From Lacrimispora celerecrescens (GTDB taxonomy: Bacteria; Bacillota; Clostridia; Lachnospirales; Lachnospiraceae), in contig NZ_JPME01000004.1 of assembly GCF_000732605.1 (NCBI RefSeq), positions 1-64,000 on the forward strand: a stretch of 64,000 nt of DNA, read 5' to 3'. The notes below the pieces were generated by a model that saw only the letters and a list, made by a program, of their open reading frames with translations, made no database searches and was not told the DNA's origin. This document shows positions 16,837 through 25,167 of the stretch, piece after piece. The translations under genes were made by a program, and so were the position numbers. Numbering within the stretch: the stretch's first letter is position 1; each line of letters opens with the position of its first letter.

Positions 16837-18531
16837 ATGAAAAAGGGACGATATTTCAAAGATGAGCTGCGCCGCCTGATCATGGGATATGCCATTATTC
16901 CGGCAGTAGGCTTTACCCTGATCTGTACCTTGGTCTTTCTTGCGGTCCTGCTCTATGGGAAAAAAAGCGGGAATGAGTCCCACAATGCTTTTGTGGCGGA
17001 GGAACTGGAGAAGGTTCTTACAGGGTATGAAGAGAAGCTTGATGCGCTTTCGGATTCTGACCTGCTTTTTGACAGGGATTCCGGTGCAGCCGGTCGGATG
17101 GCCGTGTTTGAGCAGTTTTACCGGATGTCCGAACAGTTGGGATATAAGGCTGATCTGTATGTTTTTGACGATGAAAAGCGGGTGCTTTTGTCCTCAAGAA
17201 AGGATATCCCGGAATACTTATCAGGTAGGGAGGATATCCGCTGGGGATTGTTCGGGGCCATGGATGGAAATCCGGGGGAAACCAGAGTGCGCTTAATGGA
17301 AGCCTGGAAAGGATCGGAACAGGATATTGCCTTGGGTATGGCGGTCATGCGGGGAGATAAAAAAGCAGGATATTTAATCTTCACCATTAACAGCAGCCAG
17401 TTTAAACCGGCGCTTGACCGGTCAGAAAGCCAAACCATCATTGCAGACCGGTTTGGCTGGGTTTATTTAAGCAGCAGTTATAATCTGGTGAGCAGCAGCA
17501 GCCAGGTGTTAAAGGTGCTTGAGACGGCAGGCAGGTTTCTGCCTTATGAAAAGAAGATGTATCTTATATCCGTTCACCCGGCATACCATAACATGTTTTT
17601 AATCTATTCTGTTACGGATATCCAGAATATCGTGTTTTCCCTGGGGCTTAGCAGCGCTCTCATTATAACGGCCCTTGTGCTGATGACCATATGGGTGCTG
17701 ATCAGCACGAAGAAGGTAACGGAACGGAAGACCAGGGATTTTTACCGTCTTCTTCATGTCATGGAAAAGGCCAGAAATGGGAATTTAGACGCTTCCATAG
17801 AAATAGAAAGTGAAAACGAATTCCGGATCATAGCCGATGCTTACCGGGAAACCATTGCCAGCTTAAAGCTGCAGATGGAGAATAACAGAAAGATGACGGA
17901 GCTGGTGGCAGCTTCCCAGAATAAGCAGCTAGAATCTCAGTTTAACCCTCATTTCCTGTTTAATACTCTGGAAAATATCCGGTATATGTGCATTATCCAG
18001 CCGGAGACAGCCGGGAAGATGGTGTTCAGCCTGTCAAATCTCCTTCGTTACAGCTTAGATGGCAGCAGGACGGAGGTTACCCTGGAGGAGGATTTAGAGC
18101 ACCTGGAGAATTATTTAACGATCTTAAAGTACCGGTTTAACCGCCGGTTTACCTATGTTATTGACGTGGAAGCAGAGGCGCTGTCCTGCAAGATTCCCAG
18201 GCTGGTGCTGCAGCCCATGATTGAAAATTCAGTCAAATACGGGTTTGGCAACCAGGAAAATTTAAGGGTGGAGCTTAAGGCATATATTCACGAAGAACGG
18301 CTGATCATGATCTGCAGAGATGACGGGATAGGAATGACTCCAGGGGTTTTAAGTGACATTCAGGCTCTATTGGAGCAGGAAGAAAACAACAAACGGCATT
18401 CCGGGCTTTATAACATTCACAGGCGGTGCAGGATCCTTTACGGAAGGCCTTATGGAGTGGAGATACGCAGTGCAGAAGGGCTTGGCACAACGCTGGTGGT
18501 GACCCTTCCGGCACAAAGGGAGGAATTATAA
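16837..18531 (+). CDS. Sensor histidine kinase, YesM/LytS-type
   Basis: A 564-residue membrane sensor kinase. One span lies near residues 15-40 and a second near 265-290, enclosing an extracellular sensor domain of about 220 residues. A HAMP linker follows, then the His_kinase domain with phospho-acceptor H372 in the motif NPHFLFNTLENI, and a HATPase domain (N box IENSVKYGF, G box DDGIGM, GLGTTLVV). The GGGAGGGAGC ribosome site is close to the ATG. The stop overlaps the regulator start (TAATG), so kinase and regulator are translationally coupled. The signal is probably read together with the lipoprotein at 15794. Confidence 0.9.
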   Translation: MKKGRYFKDELRRLIMGYAIIPAVGFTLICTLVFLAVLLYGKKSGNESHNAFVAEELEKVLTGYEEKLDALSDSDLLFDRDSGAAGRMAVFEQFYRMSEQLGYKADLYVFDDEKRVLLSSRKDIPEYLSGREDIRWGLFGAMDGNPGETRVRLMEAWKGSEQDIALGMAVMRGDKKAGYLIFTINSSQFKPALDRSESQTIIADRFGWVYLSSSYNLVSSSSQVLKVLETAGRFLPYEKKMYLISVHPAYHNMFLIYSVTDIQNIVFSLGLSSALIITALVLMTIWVLISTKKVTERKTRDFYRLLHVMEKARNGNLDASIEIESENEFRIIADAYRETIASLKLQMENNRKMTELVAASQNKQLESQFNPHFLFNTLENIRYMCIIQPETAGKMVFSLSNLLRYSLDGSRTEVTLEEDLEHLENYLTILKYRFNRRFTYVIDVEAEALSCKIPRLVLQPMIENSVKYGFGNQENLRVELKAYIHEERLIMICRDDGIGMTPGVLSDIQALLEQEENNKRHSGLYNIHRRCRILYGRPYGVEIRSAEGLGTTLVVTLPAQREEL

Positions 18532-19307
18532 TGTTACGGGTGATGATAGCGGAAGATGAGGATATTATCCGCAAGGGGCTTATTTATACCATGGATTGGA
18601 TGGGTATGGACTGCGTAGTGGTGGCGGAGGCGGCAAATGGACAGGAGGGGCTTTCTAAGATTCTTGAGAATAAACCTGACGTAGTTCTTGCAGACATCTG
18701 CATGCCGTTTATGGACGGGATTGAGATGATAAAGGAAGCCTCTAAGAGCGTGAAGTTTAAAAGCATACTTCTGACAAGCTATGCGGAATTTGAATATGCA
18801 AGAAGGGCCATATCCGCCGGGGTCAGTGAGTACTTACTAAAGCCGGTGGATGAAGAGAAGCTCGCAGTCCTTATGAAAAGGCTGGGTGAGGAAATTGCGA
18901 ACAGCCGCCAGGTGGAGTATGTGATGGAACAGGCGGAATCAGACGCAGGGATCATGAATCTGGAATACTATATGCAGCTGGACCTTTCTGAAAATAAATA
19001 TGTTTCAAAAGCGATCCAGGAGATTAAGTCAGGGTATGGGGATAAGCTGAGCGTGGAATCCATATCGGATATGCTGGGGGTCAGCGCCAGCTATTTAAGC
19101 CGGAAATTCAAAGAGGTGACCGGGCAGACCTTTTTGGACTTCTTAAATAAATACCGGATTTCCCAGGCCATTGTTCTGTTAAATACCGGACAATACCGGA
19201 TCGGTGAGGTTTCTGATGCAACTGGGTTTACGGATTATAAGCATTTTTGTGCGGTATTTAAGAAGTACACCTTGAAATCACCGTCTAAGTTCATGAAAGG
19301 GATATAA
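18531..19307 (+). CDS. Response regulator with AraC-type DNA-binding domain (YesN-type)
   Basis: A 258-residue regulator. The receiver domain (about 1-120) has the acidic pocket E8-D9-E10, phospho-acceptor D55 in VVLADICMP, T82 and K104. The C-terminal 100 residues hold two helix-turn-helix motifs of the AraC family (DMLGVSASYLSRKFKEV and the following GEVSDATGFTDYKHF). I start at the ATG at 18531, behind GGGAGG; longer readings would run inside the kinase gene. It should activate the transporter genes at 11611-15743 when phosphorylated by the kinase. Confidence 0.9.
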   Translation: MLRVMIAEDEDIIRKGLIYTMDWMGMDCVVVAEAANGQEGLSKILENKPDVVLADICMPFMDGIEMIKEASKSVKFKSILLTSYAEFEYARRAISAGVSEYLLKPVDEEKLAVLMKRLGEEIANSRQVEYVMEQAESDAGIMNLEYYMQLDLSENKYVSKAIQEIKSGYGDKLSVESISDMLGVSASYLSRKFKEVTGQTFLDFLNKYRISQAIVLLNTGQYRIGEVSDATGFTDYKHFCAVFKKYTLKSPSKFMKGI

Positions 19308-19312
19308 CAGAA

Positions 19313-19338
19313 AGCCCGGCAGCAAAAGCGGCCGGGCT
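19313..19338. terminator. Hairpin between convergent genes
   Basis: agcccggc (19313-19320) and gccgggct (19331-19338), perfect 8 pairs, 10-base loop. T-runs are poor on both strands, so it may be a weak bidirectional terminator between the regulator and the HAD gene. Confidence 0.5.
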
Positions 19339-19356
19339 ATGATTGAATCGATAAGG

Positions 19357-20028
19357 TTAAAAATTTAACAATTCGGTAATATCATGAATGGTATGAGTTG
19401 CGGCTGTTTGCATGGGCTCCAGGGAGCGGATAAAAAGACAGGAATCAATGCCGGCATTGACTGCACCCTGTATGTCAGAGGATATGCTGTCACCTACCAT
19501 GATGGTCTTTTCCTTTTCAAAGTTTGGGATATGATTAAAACAGTGCTGGAAAAAATAAAGGGATGGTTTTTCATATCCCACTTTTTCCGATATGAACATC
19601 CCTTCGAAAAGATGGAAGATACCGGCGTTTTTAAGACGCTGGATCTGGGTGGAATAAACGCCGTTTGATGCGGTGTATAATTGTTTCCCCATCTGTTTCA
19701 GCTGGATTAAGGCTTCCTTTGCGCCAGGGATTAAATCGGAGTTGTTTCCAAGATGCTCGCGGTAACGCCCTTCTGCCTCTTCTCCGTTAATTTCCATGTC
19801 ATAAAGACGGAAAAATTCATGAAAGCGGGTATTAAGCAATTCTTCTCTTCCTATCTTTTCCTGCTCCAGTAAGTCCCATAAATGCCGGTTCATCTTTTTG
19901 TATTGAGACAGCATTTCGTCATGAAATTCCAAATCGTAGGATTGGATCATCTTTATAAAGCCCTGCTCCTCAGCAGCGTCAAAATCCAACAGGGTATTGT
20001 CAATATCCAGTAAAAATATCTGATACAT
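19357..20028 (-). CDS. HAD-superfamily phosphatase, YjjG-like nucleotidase
   Basis: A 223-residue haloacid dehalogenase-fold hydrolase. Motif I is DIDNTLLDFD at the N-terminus (nucleophile and acid Asp), motif II is TASNG, motif III Lys is in EKVGYEKP and motif IV is VGDSISSDI. The all-helical cap between motifs I and II and the overall length fit YjjG/YfnB nucleoside 5'-monophosphate phosphatases. The GGAGGA ribosome site lies in the end of the upstream membrane-protein gene, 4 bases away, so the two form an operon read leftward. Confidence 0.82.
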   Translation of the reverse strand: MYQIFLLDIDNTLLDFDAAEEQGFIKMIQSYDLEFHDEMLSQYKKMNRHLWDLLEQEKIGREELLNTRFHEFFRLYDMEINGEEAEGRYREHLGNNSDLIPGAKEALIQLKQMGKQLYTASNGVYSTQIQRLKNAGIFHLFEGMFISEKVGYEKPSLYFFQHCFNHIPNFEKEKTIMVGDSISSDIQGAVNAGIDSCLFIRSLEPMQTAATHTIHDITELLNF

Positions 20029-20032
20029 GTAT

Positions 20033-20672
20033 TTATTCCTCCATCGTTAAATGTTTTTTGAAAAATTCATAACAGATCCCCAGCAGCGGAGCCAGGAGAA
20101 GAATGCTGATAACGGTTCCTTCTCTTATTTGCAGAGGGGTATGAGATAACAAGGTCAGGCTTAAAGTGATGATTAAGAATATCACATCAAAGCTCATACG
20201 GACAGCGGTGAACTTCTTTTTATACGCTTCACTAATGATAAGGCACATGCTTTCCAGAGGAAATTTTACAATTCCGATTGCAAGTACGGCTCCCAGGCTG
20301 ATGGAAGCGATTATAATACCGATTAAATAAAGTATGATTCTGTAAAAATAACTTTCCACGGTAAAAAGAGAAAGTAATTGATACAGAAACAGGTTGATGA
20401 TATATCCGTTTGCAATGGTTGCAATAATCTGTATCCCATCCTTATAATTTAAACGGGTACGTCTTAAAAGTAAATAAGAAATGAAGAACAGCGTATTAAT
20501 CCCATTGAGTATGGTGCCAACCTTCATTTGAATGGTGTAAGATAATGTTACTGCCAATGCGTTTAAGACGCTTTGCCCGATAGCTGCCTTTAGCTGCAGC
20601 GATATTCCAAAGCCAAAGAATACAAAGGATATAATGGTTACGATCAGGTCGTTTCTTTTTTTTTCTGCTCAT
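20033..20672 (-). pseudogene. YczE-type integral membrane protein, frameshifted in an A9 run
   Basis: A membrane protein of the YczE/YitT kind with about five spans. The start is an ATG at 20670-20672 (minus strand) behind GAGGTGA. Nine consecutive A (T9 on the plus strand, 20656-20664) just after the start put the frame off by one. With eight A the reading is MSRKKRNDLIVTIISF and then GFGISLQLKAAIGQ, continuing without a break to the stop at 20033: 212 residues, the family length. As written, only a TTG-started fragment from 20557 would be called. The tract may be a sequencing error, or a slippery phase-variable site. Confidence 0.75.
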
Positions 20673-20690
20673 TGTTTTCACCTCGGGATT

Positions 20691-20719
20691 ATGATACCAT
20701 AAATGTAGAACTCTGACTA
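20691..20719 (-). promoter_or_regulatory. Promoter of the yczE-like/HAD operon
   Basis: On the minus strand TAGTCA (20719-20714), 17-base spacer, TATCAT (20696-20691) with an extended -10 TGG in front. The start would lie about 10 bases before the ribosome site. It faces the Crp/Fnr gene, which starts at 20760. Confidence 0.5.
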
Positions 20720-20759
20720 TGAGAATTATCATATGGGTAATAAAGATTGAAGGAAAAAT

Positions 20760-21386
20760 ATGGAAAAATACAATATAAATGAAATACCGGACAGCCTTGT
20801 GTCTGTCGGGGAGGAAAGGCATTTTCCTGCGGGGATGAATATCTTTCATGTAGATGAGAGAATCACCCATTGCTATCTGATTCTTTCAGGAATGGTGAAA
20901 ATCTATATTGATCATGAAAACGGACGCCGGTCCATTCTTGATTTTGTGGGAAAGGGTGACTGGCTGGGAGAACTTTCCTTATTCCGCCAGGAAGATTATA
21001 TCAAAGAAAATAAAGTGATAGAAGATGTGGTCTGTCTGGAGTTTGAACTAGACCGGTTAAAACAGATCTGCAAAGAGAAGGCAGAAGTATCCTTTTATTT
21101 TGCGTCTTCTATTTCCAATAAGCTGATGGTTAGGAGCTACCGGCTGAGTGAATACTTAAATTATTCACTGGAAAAGAGGCTCGCTTCCTTTATTCTTAAA
21201 TATCAGCAGAATGGGAAATACACCATACCTCATACGGATGTTTCGGAGTATATGAATATCAGCTACCGCCATGTACTTTTTGTCATGAAGAAATTTTGTG
21301 ATGACGGAATTCTTAAAAAGGATAAGGGGTACCGGATCATGGATTATGAAAGACTGGAAGAAATCTCTAACGGTTTTGTAGCATGA
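20760..21386 (+). CDS. Crp/Fnr-family transcriptional regulator
   Basis: A 208-residue regulator. An N-terminal cyclic-nucleotide-binding-type beta barrel (about 15-115; glycines at VGKGDWLGELSLF) is followed by a dimer helix and a C-terminal winged helix (TIPHTDVSEYMNISYRHVLF). No Cys cluster for an FeS centre is visible. The size and the pattern resemble YeiL-type members. It is divergent from the yczE-like/HAD operon, with 87 bases between the starts, and may regulate it. Confidence 0.85.
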   Translation: MEKYNINEIPDSLVSVGEERHFPAGMNIFHVDERITHCYLILSGMVKIYIDHENGRRSILDFVGKGDWLGELSLFRQEDYIKENKVIEDVVCLEFELDRLKQICKEKAEVSFYFASSISNKLMVRSYRLSEYLNYSLEKRLASFILKYQQNGKYTIPHTDVSEYMNISYRHVLFVMKKFCDDGILKKDKGYRIMDYERLEEISNGFVA

Positions 21387-21420
21387 GGAAGAAGGGTGAT
21401 ATGTAGGAAGACAGTAATAA

Positions 21421-21454
21421 GGGAACCTGCCTGCCGGGTTCTCTATTTTGTATT
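21421..21454 (+). terminator. Likely terminator of the Crp/Fnr gene
   Basis: gggaacc (21421-21427) pairs with ggttctc (21437-21443) and is followed by tattttgtattt. The T-run is interrupted. A new promoter begins 20 bases later. Confidence 0.5.
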
Positions 21455-21473
21455 TCAGGCCTTAAGATATGTA

Positions 21474-21502
21474 TTGTTTCTTTTTCATTTATTCGTTATA
21501 AT
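21474..21502 (+). promoter_or_regulatory. Promoter of the YgjP-like gene
   Basis: TTGTTT (21474-21479), 17-base spacer, TATAAT (21497-21502), start near 21509. It rules out translation start sites upstream of that point for the next gene. Confidence 0.6.
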
Positions 21503-21551
21503 TGGGGATACGGGTTTAAGCATAGGAAAGAGAAAAGAGGAAGAAAAAAGG

Positions 21552-22337
21552 TTGGGAATCAGATATAAGGAAGCAGAAGGTCCTGATAGCAGAGGGGATA
21601 CAGGTAAGATTCCCTTTGATGATGGAAGCATATGCTCTTACAGGATCATAAAGTCAGACAGGCGTACCATGGCCTTGCAGGTTACGAAAGCGGGAGAGGT
21701 TTTTGTCAGGCTTCCAAGGCGCCTTCCCTTTCGGGCAGGGCATGAACTGGCACAGAAGAACAAAGACTGGATCTTTGCACAGGTGGAAAAGATCCGAAGA
21801 GCGTCAGAGAGAAAGAATGCTTTTCATTGGACGGAAGGAACATCTGTGCTTCTATACGGAAACAACCGGCTCCTGCATATAAAGCCCGACAATAAGAAAA
21901 AGGCTTTTTGTGTACAGGATACAAAAGAGGGGCTGGTGGTCTCCGGACCGATGGCGTCCTATGAGGAGGAAGCACTGGAATCAGCCGTTAAAGAGGCGGT
22001 GAAGCTTTGGTACAGGCGGGAAGCCAGAGGATATCTGGAGGCAAAAGCATCCAGTTGGTCTGCAGTGATGAATGTGGGTTATGGGAAAATTGCTGTAAGG
22101 GATCAGGCGACCCGGTGGGGAAGCTGCAGCGCCAGGGGGAATCTGAATTTTAACTGGAGGCTTGTTCTTCTTCCGGAAGAACTGGCCGATTATGTAGTAG
22201 TGCACGAACTGGCACACCGCATTCAAATGAACCATTCCCGGGCATTTTGGGAGATTGTAGAAAAAGAATTACCGGATTACCGGTTAAGGAGGAGAGAACT
22301 AAAGCGCTATGAAGGTGAAATTTATCAGAGATATTAA
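21552..22337 (+). CDS. YgjP/DUF45-type zinc metallohydrolase
   Basis: About 261 residues. The C-terminal half carries the metalloprotease motif VVHELAHRIQMNHS (HExxH with a third His further on) and the family segment RWGSCSARGNLNFNWRL, typical of the M48-like YgjP/DUF45 group. The frame is open from 21396 (GTG), but that stretch holds a terminator and promoter, so I prefer the TTG at 21552, some 11 bases after an AGAGG. The start remains uncertain. The gene end overlaps the next ATG by 29 bases. Substrate unknown; the family is often called a metal-dependent hydrolase. Confidence 0.75.
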   Translation: MGIRYKEAEGPDSRGDTGKIPFDDGSICSYRIIKSDRRTMALQVTKAGEVFVRLPRRLPFRAGHELAQKNKDWIFAQVEKIRRASERKNAFHWTEGTSVLLYGNNRLLHIKPDNKKKAFCVQDTKEGLVVSGPMASYEEEALESAVKEAVKLWYRREARGYLEAKASSWSAVMNVGYGKIAVRDQATRWGSCSARGNLNFNWRLVLLPEELADYVVVHELAHRIQMNHSRAFWEIVEKELPDYRLRRRELKRYEGEIYQRY

Positions 22338-23379
22338 AATCAAGACAAAGCTCCTGCTATTAGGTGGAATTAGCATATTGGGACTGATTTTTATGGGAAC
22401 AGAATCCGTAATAACAGCCAGGCAGATCAACGAAGCAAGTACTGAAATTTCCCAGTCATGGGTACCGGCCATCATCATTGCCGAGGAACTGAACACCAGG
22501 ACATCAGACTATCGCATTAAGGAATATAACCACGTCATCACTGGTGACAGCAGGGATATGGACCGGCTGGAGAGTGAAATGACTCAGATCCGGGAAGATA
22601 TCACCCGCGGATTTACGGATTATGAGCTTTATATCACCAATGAATCTGACAGGAAGCTTATGGAAGAGGCGGAAGGGGAATGGAATAAGTATTTGGAGTA
22701 CAGCGACCGTCTGCTTGTCATAAGCCGCCAAAACCATACTCAGGAAGCTTTTGATATGATCATAGGGGATTCCAGACAGTTATTTGATGATGCCAGCGAC
22801 GGGCTTTTAAAGGTCGCGGATTTTAATCGCAAAGGGGCCGAAGCGGCCAGCATTCAAGGGGATAATCTTTATGATCAGCTTGCGAAAGTAAAAATCATTA
22901 CGATCTGCTTAATCGGCGGGATCATTTCCCTCCTGGTGATTTATATAATAATTGCCATTGATAAGCCGGTGAAGGCTCTTGTAGAAGGGACCAGAAGGGT
23001 TGCAAACGGAGACTTAGAGGTATATCTTCCCTACCGTTCCAAAGACGAGATCGGAATTTTGACCAATTCCGTCAACCAACTGATTAAGCGGCTTAAAAAC
23101 ATCATTGATGATGAGAAATATCTGTTCCGGGAGATCGGAAGTGAGAATTTTGAAGTGAAATCGACTTGTGAGCATGCATACCGCGGTGATTTTGCACCCA
23201 TCCTCTATTCCATTACCAGCTTAATGAGCCGGCTTGATGCGGCGAAAAAGCGAAAGGAAAGCGGAACAGAAGACTTGACAGCTGAAAATGAAAAGGAAGA
23301 ATTGGCCAAAAGAGCCGTTTGCAGGGAGATAACGAAACATGGCAGAAGAAAAATGGATGCTACAGACAAAAAGGGCTGA
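22309..23379 (+). CDS. Membrane sensor protein with four-helix ligand domain and HAMP, no signalling domain
   Basis: 356 residues. Span 1 is near residues 14-35 (LLLLGGISILGLIFMG). A helical extracellular domain of the MCP 4HB type follows, then span 2 near 205-225 and a HAMP linker (IDKPVKALVEGTRRVANGDLEVYL). After HAMP only about 100 residues remain; the long methyl-accepting coiled coil with its conserved hairpin tip is missing, as are kinase or GGDEF motifs. It overlaps the previous gene by 29 bases and recJ by 41. It may be a truncated chemoreceptor or a stand-alone HAMP signalling protein. Confidence 0.75.
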   Translation: MKVKFIRDIKIKTKLLLLGGISILGLIFMGTESVITARQINEASTEISQSWVPAIIIAEELNTRTSDYRIKEYNHVITGDSRDMDRLESEMTQIREDITRGFTDYELYITNESDRKLMEEAEGEWNKYLEYSDRLLVISRQNHTQEAFDMIIGDSRQLFDDASDGLLKVADFNRKGAEAASIQGDNLYDQLAKVKIITICLIGGIISLLVIYIIIAIDKPVKALVEGTRRVANGDLEVYLPYRSKDEIGILTNSVNQLIKRLKNIIDDEKYLFREIGSENFEVKSTCEHAYRGDFAPILYSITSLMSRLDAAKKRKESGTEDLTAENEKEELAKRAVCREITKHGRRKMDATDKKG

Positions 23380-25063
23380 TTTTGAAGAAATGGCAAGATG
23401 CCACCACATTACCCCGGTGACTGCAAGAATCATTAGAAACCGGGATGTGATGGGGCAGGAAGCGGTGGAGAAATACTTAAACGGCGGGTTAAAGGATCTA
23501 TATAGCCCTCACCTTCTTAAGGATATGGACCGGACTGTGGCGATCCTTAGGGAAAAGAAAGAGCAGTTAAAGCCTATAAGGATCGTAGGGGATTATGATA
23601 TTGACGGAGTCTGCTCCACTTATCTTTTGTACCAGGCTCTGTCCCAGGTGGGTGCTGTAGTGGACTATGAGATCCCGGACCGGTTGAAGGATGGTTATGG
23701 AATCAATGAATCCATTATCCGGGCTGCTGCTGCGGATGGCATTGATACCATACTCACCTGTGACAACGGAATCGCTGCGGTGGAGCAGATAAAGCTTGCT
23801 AAGGAGCTGGGACTAACGGTTCTTATCACAGACCACCATGATATTATGAAGGAGGACGGCAGGGAAATTCTGCCTCCGGCAGATGCGGTGGTAAACCCGA
23901 AACAGGAGGAATGCCAATATCCATTTCCTGATATTTGCGGAGGAATGGTGGCCTATAAGCTTGTTCAGGCTCTTTATGAGGCATTTCATGTGCCTATGGA
24001 GAAATGGCTGGAGATGGTGGAGTTCGCCGCCATTGCAACCGTGGGCGATGTAATGAAGCTTCAGGATGAGAACCGGATCATTGTTAAGGAAGGACTGAAC
24101 CGGATCGGAAAGACAAAGAGCCTGGGGCTCTTAAAGCTTATTGAGAGGAACGATCTTGACAAGGATCAGATAAGCGCCTATCAGATCGGTTTTGTAATCG
24201 GCCCATGCTTAAATGCAGGAGGCCGCCTTCAGACAGCCAAGCTGGCCTTATCCCTTCTTCTTAGCCGGGAGGAGGAAGAAGCGGATCAAATGGCTCTGGA
24301 ATTAAAAGCGTTAAATGACCAGCGCAAGGACATGACGAAACAGGGAACCAGCGAGGCAGTGGAACAGGTGGAAGCCCTTTATAGAGAGGATAAAGTTCTG
24401 GTGGTATATCTGCCGGAGTGCCATGAATCACTGGCAGGGATCATTGCCGGACGGCTGAGGGAATATTTCCAGAAACCCGCGTTTGTCCTGACGGATGGGG
24501 AAGAGAGCGTCAAAGGCTCCGGTCGTTCCATTGAAACTTACCATATGTTTGACGCTTTGGTAGAGGTAAAAGAACTGCTGCTTAAATTCGGCGGTCATCC
24601 GATGGCAGCCGGCTTATCCCTTCCCAAAGAGAATGTGGATAAATTCAGGAAATGTTTAAATGAACAGGCAAGGCTGACGTATGAGGATTTCATACGAAAG
24701 GTATGGATCGATGTTCCCATGCCTCTGGAGTACATAAATGAGCCATTAATCGAAGAGTTGGAGCTCTTAGAGCCATTTGGCCAGGGCAATGAAAAGCCTT
24801 TGTTTGCCCAGAAGGGGCTTAATATCCGAAGTGTTCGTGTTTTAGGGAAAAACAGAAATGCCGTGAAGTTTTCACTTGCCACGGATCAGGGGACGCCAAT
24901 GGATGCCATGATGTTCGCTGACGGAGATTCCTTTTTGGAAGAGCTGGGAGACAGCCGGGTACTGGATGTAATCTATTATCCTGCGGTAAATGAATATAAC
25001 GGGAATAAGAACCTGCAAATTGTAATAAGGAATTATAAGATTCCAAAGAGTCTTGCAAAATGA
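23339..25063 (+). CDS. recJ: Single-stranded-DNA exonuclease RecJ
   Basis: A 574-residue DHH/DHHA1 phosphoesterase. Motifs: DYDIDGVCSTY (near residue 84), TCDNGI, TDHHD (DHH box) and the C-terminal GGHPMAAGLSL. It degrades single-stranded DNA 5' to 3' in recombination and mismatch repair. It lacks long C-terminal extensions seen in Bacillus RecJ. The ATG lies inside the end of the HAMP gene, about 11 bases after GGGAG. A 104-base gap with a small inverted repeat (cgcagtt 25107-25113 / aactgcg 25123-25129) separates it from glyA. Confidence 0.9.
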   Translation: MAEEKWMLQTKRADFEEMARCHHITPVTARIIRNRDVMGQEAVEKYLNGGLKDLYSPHLLKDMDRTVAILREKKEQLKPIRIVGDYDIDGVCSTYLLYQALSQVGAVVDYEIPDRLKDGYGINESIIRAAAADGIDTILTCDNGIAAVEQIKLAKELGLTVLITDHHDIMKEDGREILPPADAVVNPKQEECQYPFPDICGGMVAYKLVQALYEAFHVPMEKWLEMVEFAAIATVGDVMKLQDENRIIVKEGLNRIGKTKSLGLLKLIERNDLDKDQISAYQIGFVIGPCLNAGGRLQTAKLALSLLLSREEEEADQMALELKALNDQRKDMTKQGTSEAVEQVEALYREDKVLVVYLPECHESLAGIIAGRLREYFQKPAFVLTDGEESVKGSGRSIETYHMFDALVEVKELLLKFGGHPMAAGLSLPKENVDKFRKCLNEQARLTYEDFIRKVWIDVPMPLEYINEPLIEELELLEPFGQGNEKPLFAQKGLNIRSVRVLGKNRNAVKFSLATDQGTPMDAMMFADGDSFLEELGDSRVLDVIYYPAVNEYNGNKNLQIVIRNYKIPKSLAK

Positions 25064-25167
25064 TTCACTATGAATTAAACTTGTGACAGGAAGTGCAGCA
25101 TTCAGTCGCAGTTCTAATACAAAACTGCGGTGATTAAATAAACATAAGGAAAGGCGAGGAAGTGGAC

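Noticed and set aside
20496-20870. Minus-strand frame of 124 residues in front of the yczE-like gene
   Set aside because: It begins inside the Crp/Fnr gene and continues as the wrong-frame reading after the A9 run; the membrane-protein frame is the meaningful one.
25107-25129. Inverted repeat cgcagtt/aactgcg before glyA as terminator or riboswitch
   Set aside because: No T-run, short stem and no match to a known element; noted only in the recJ entry.
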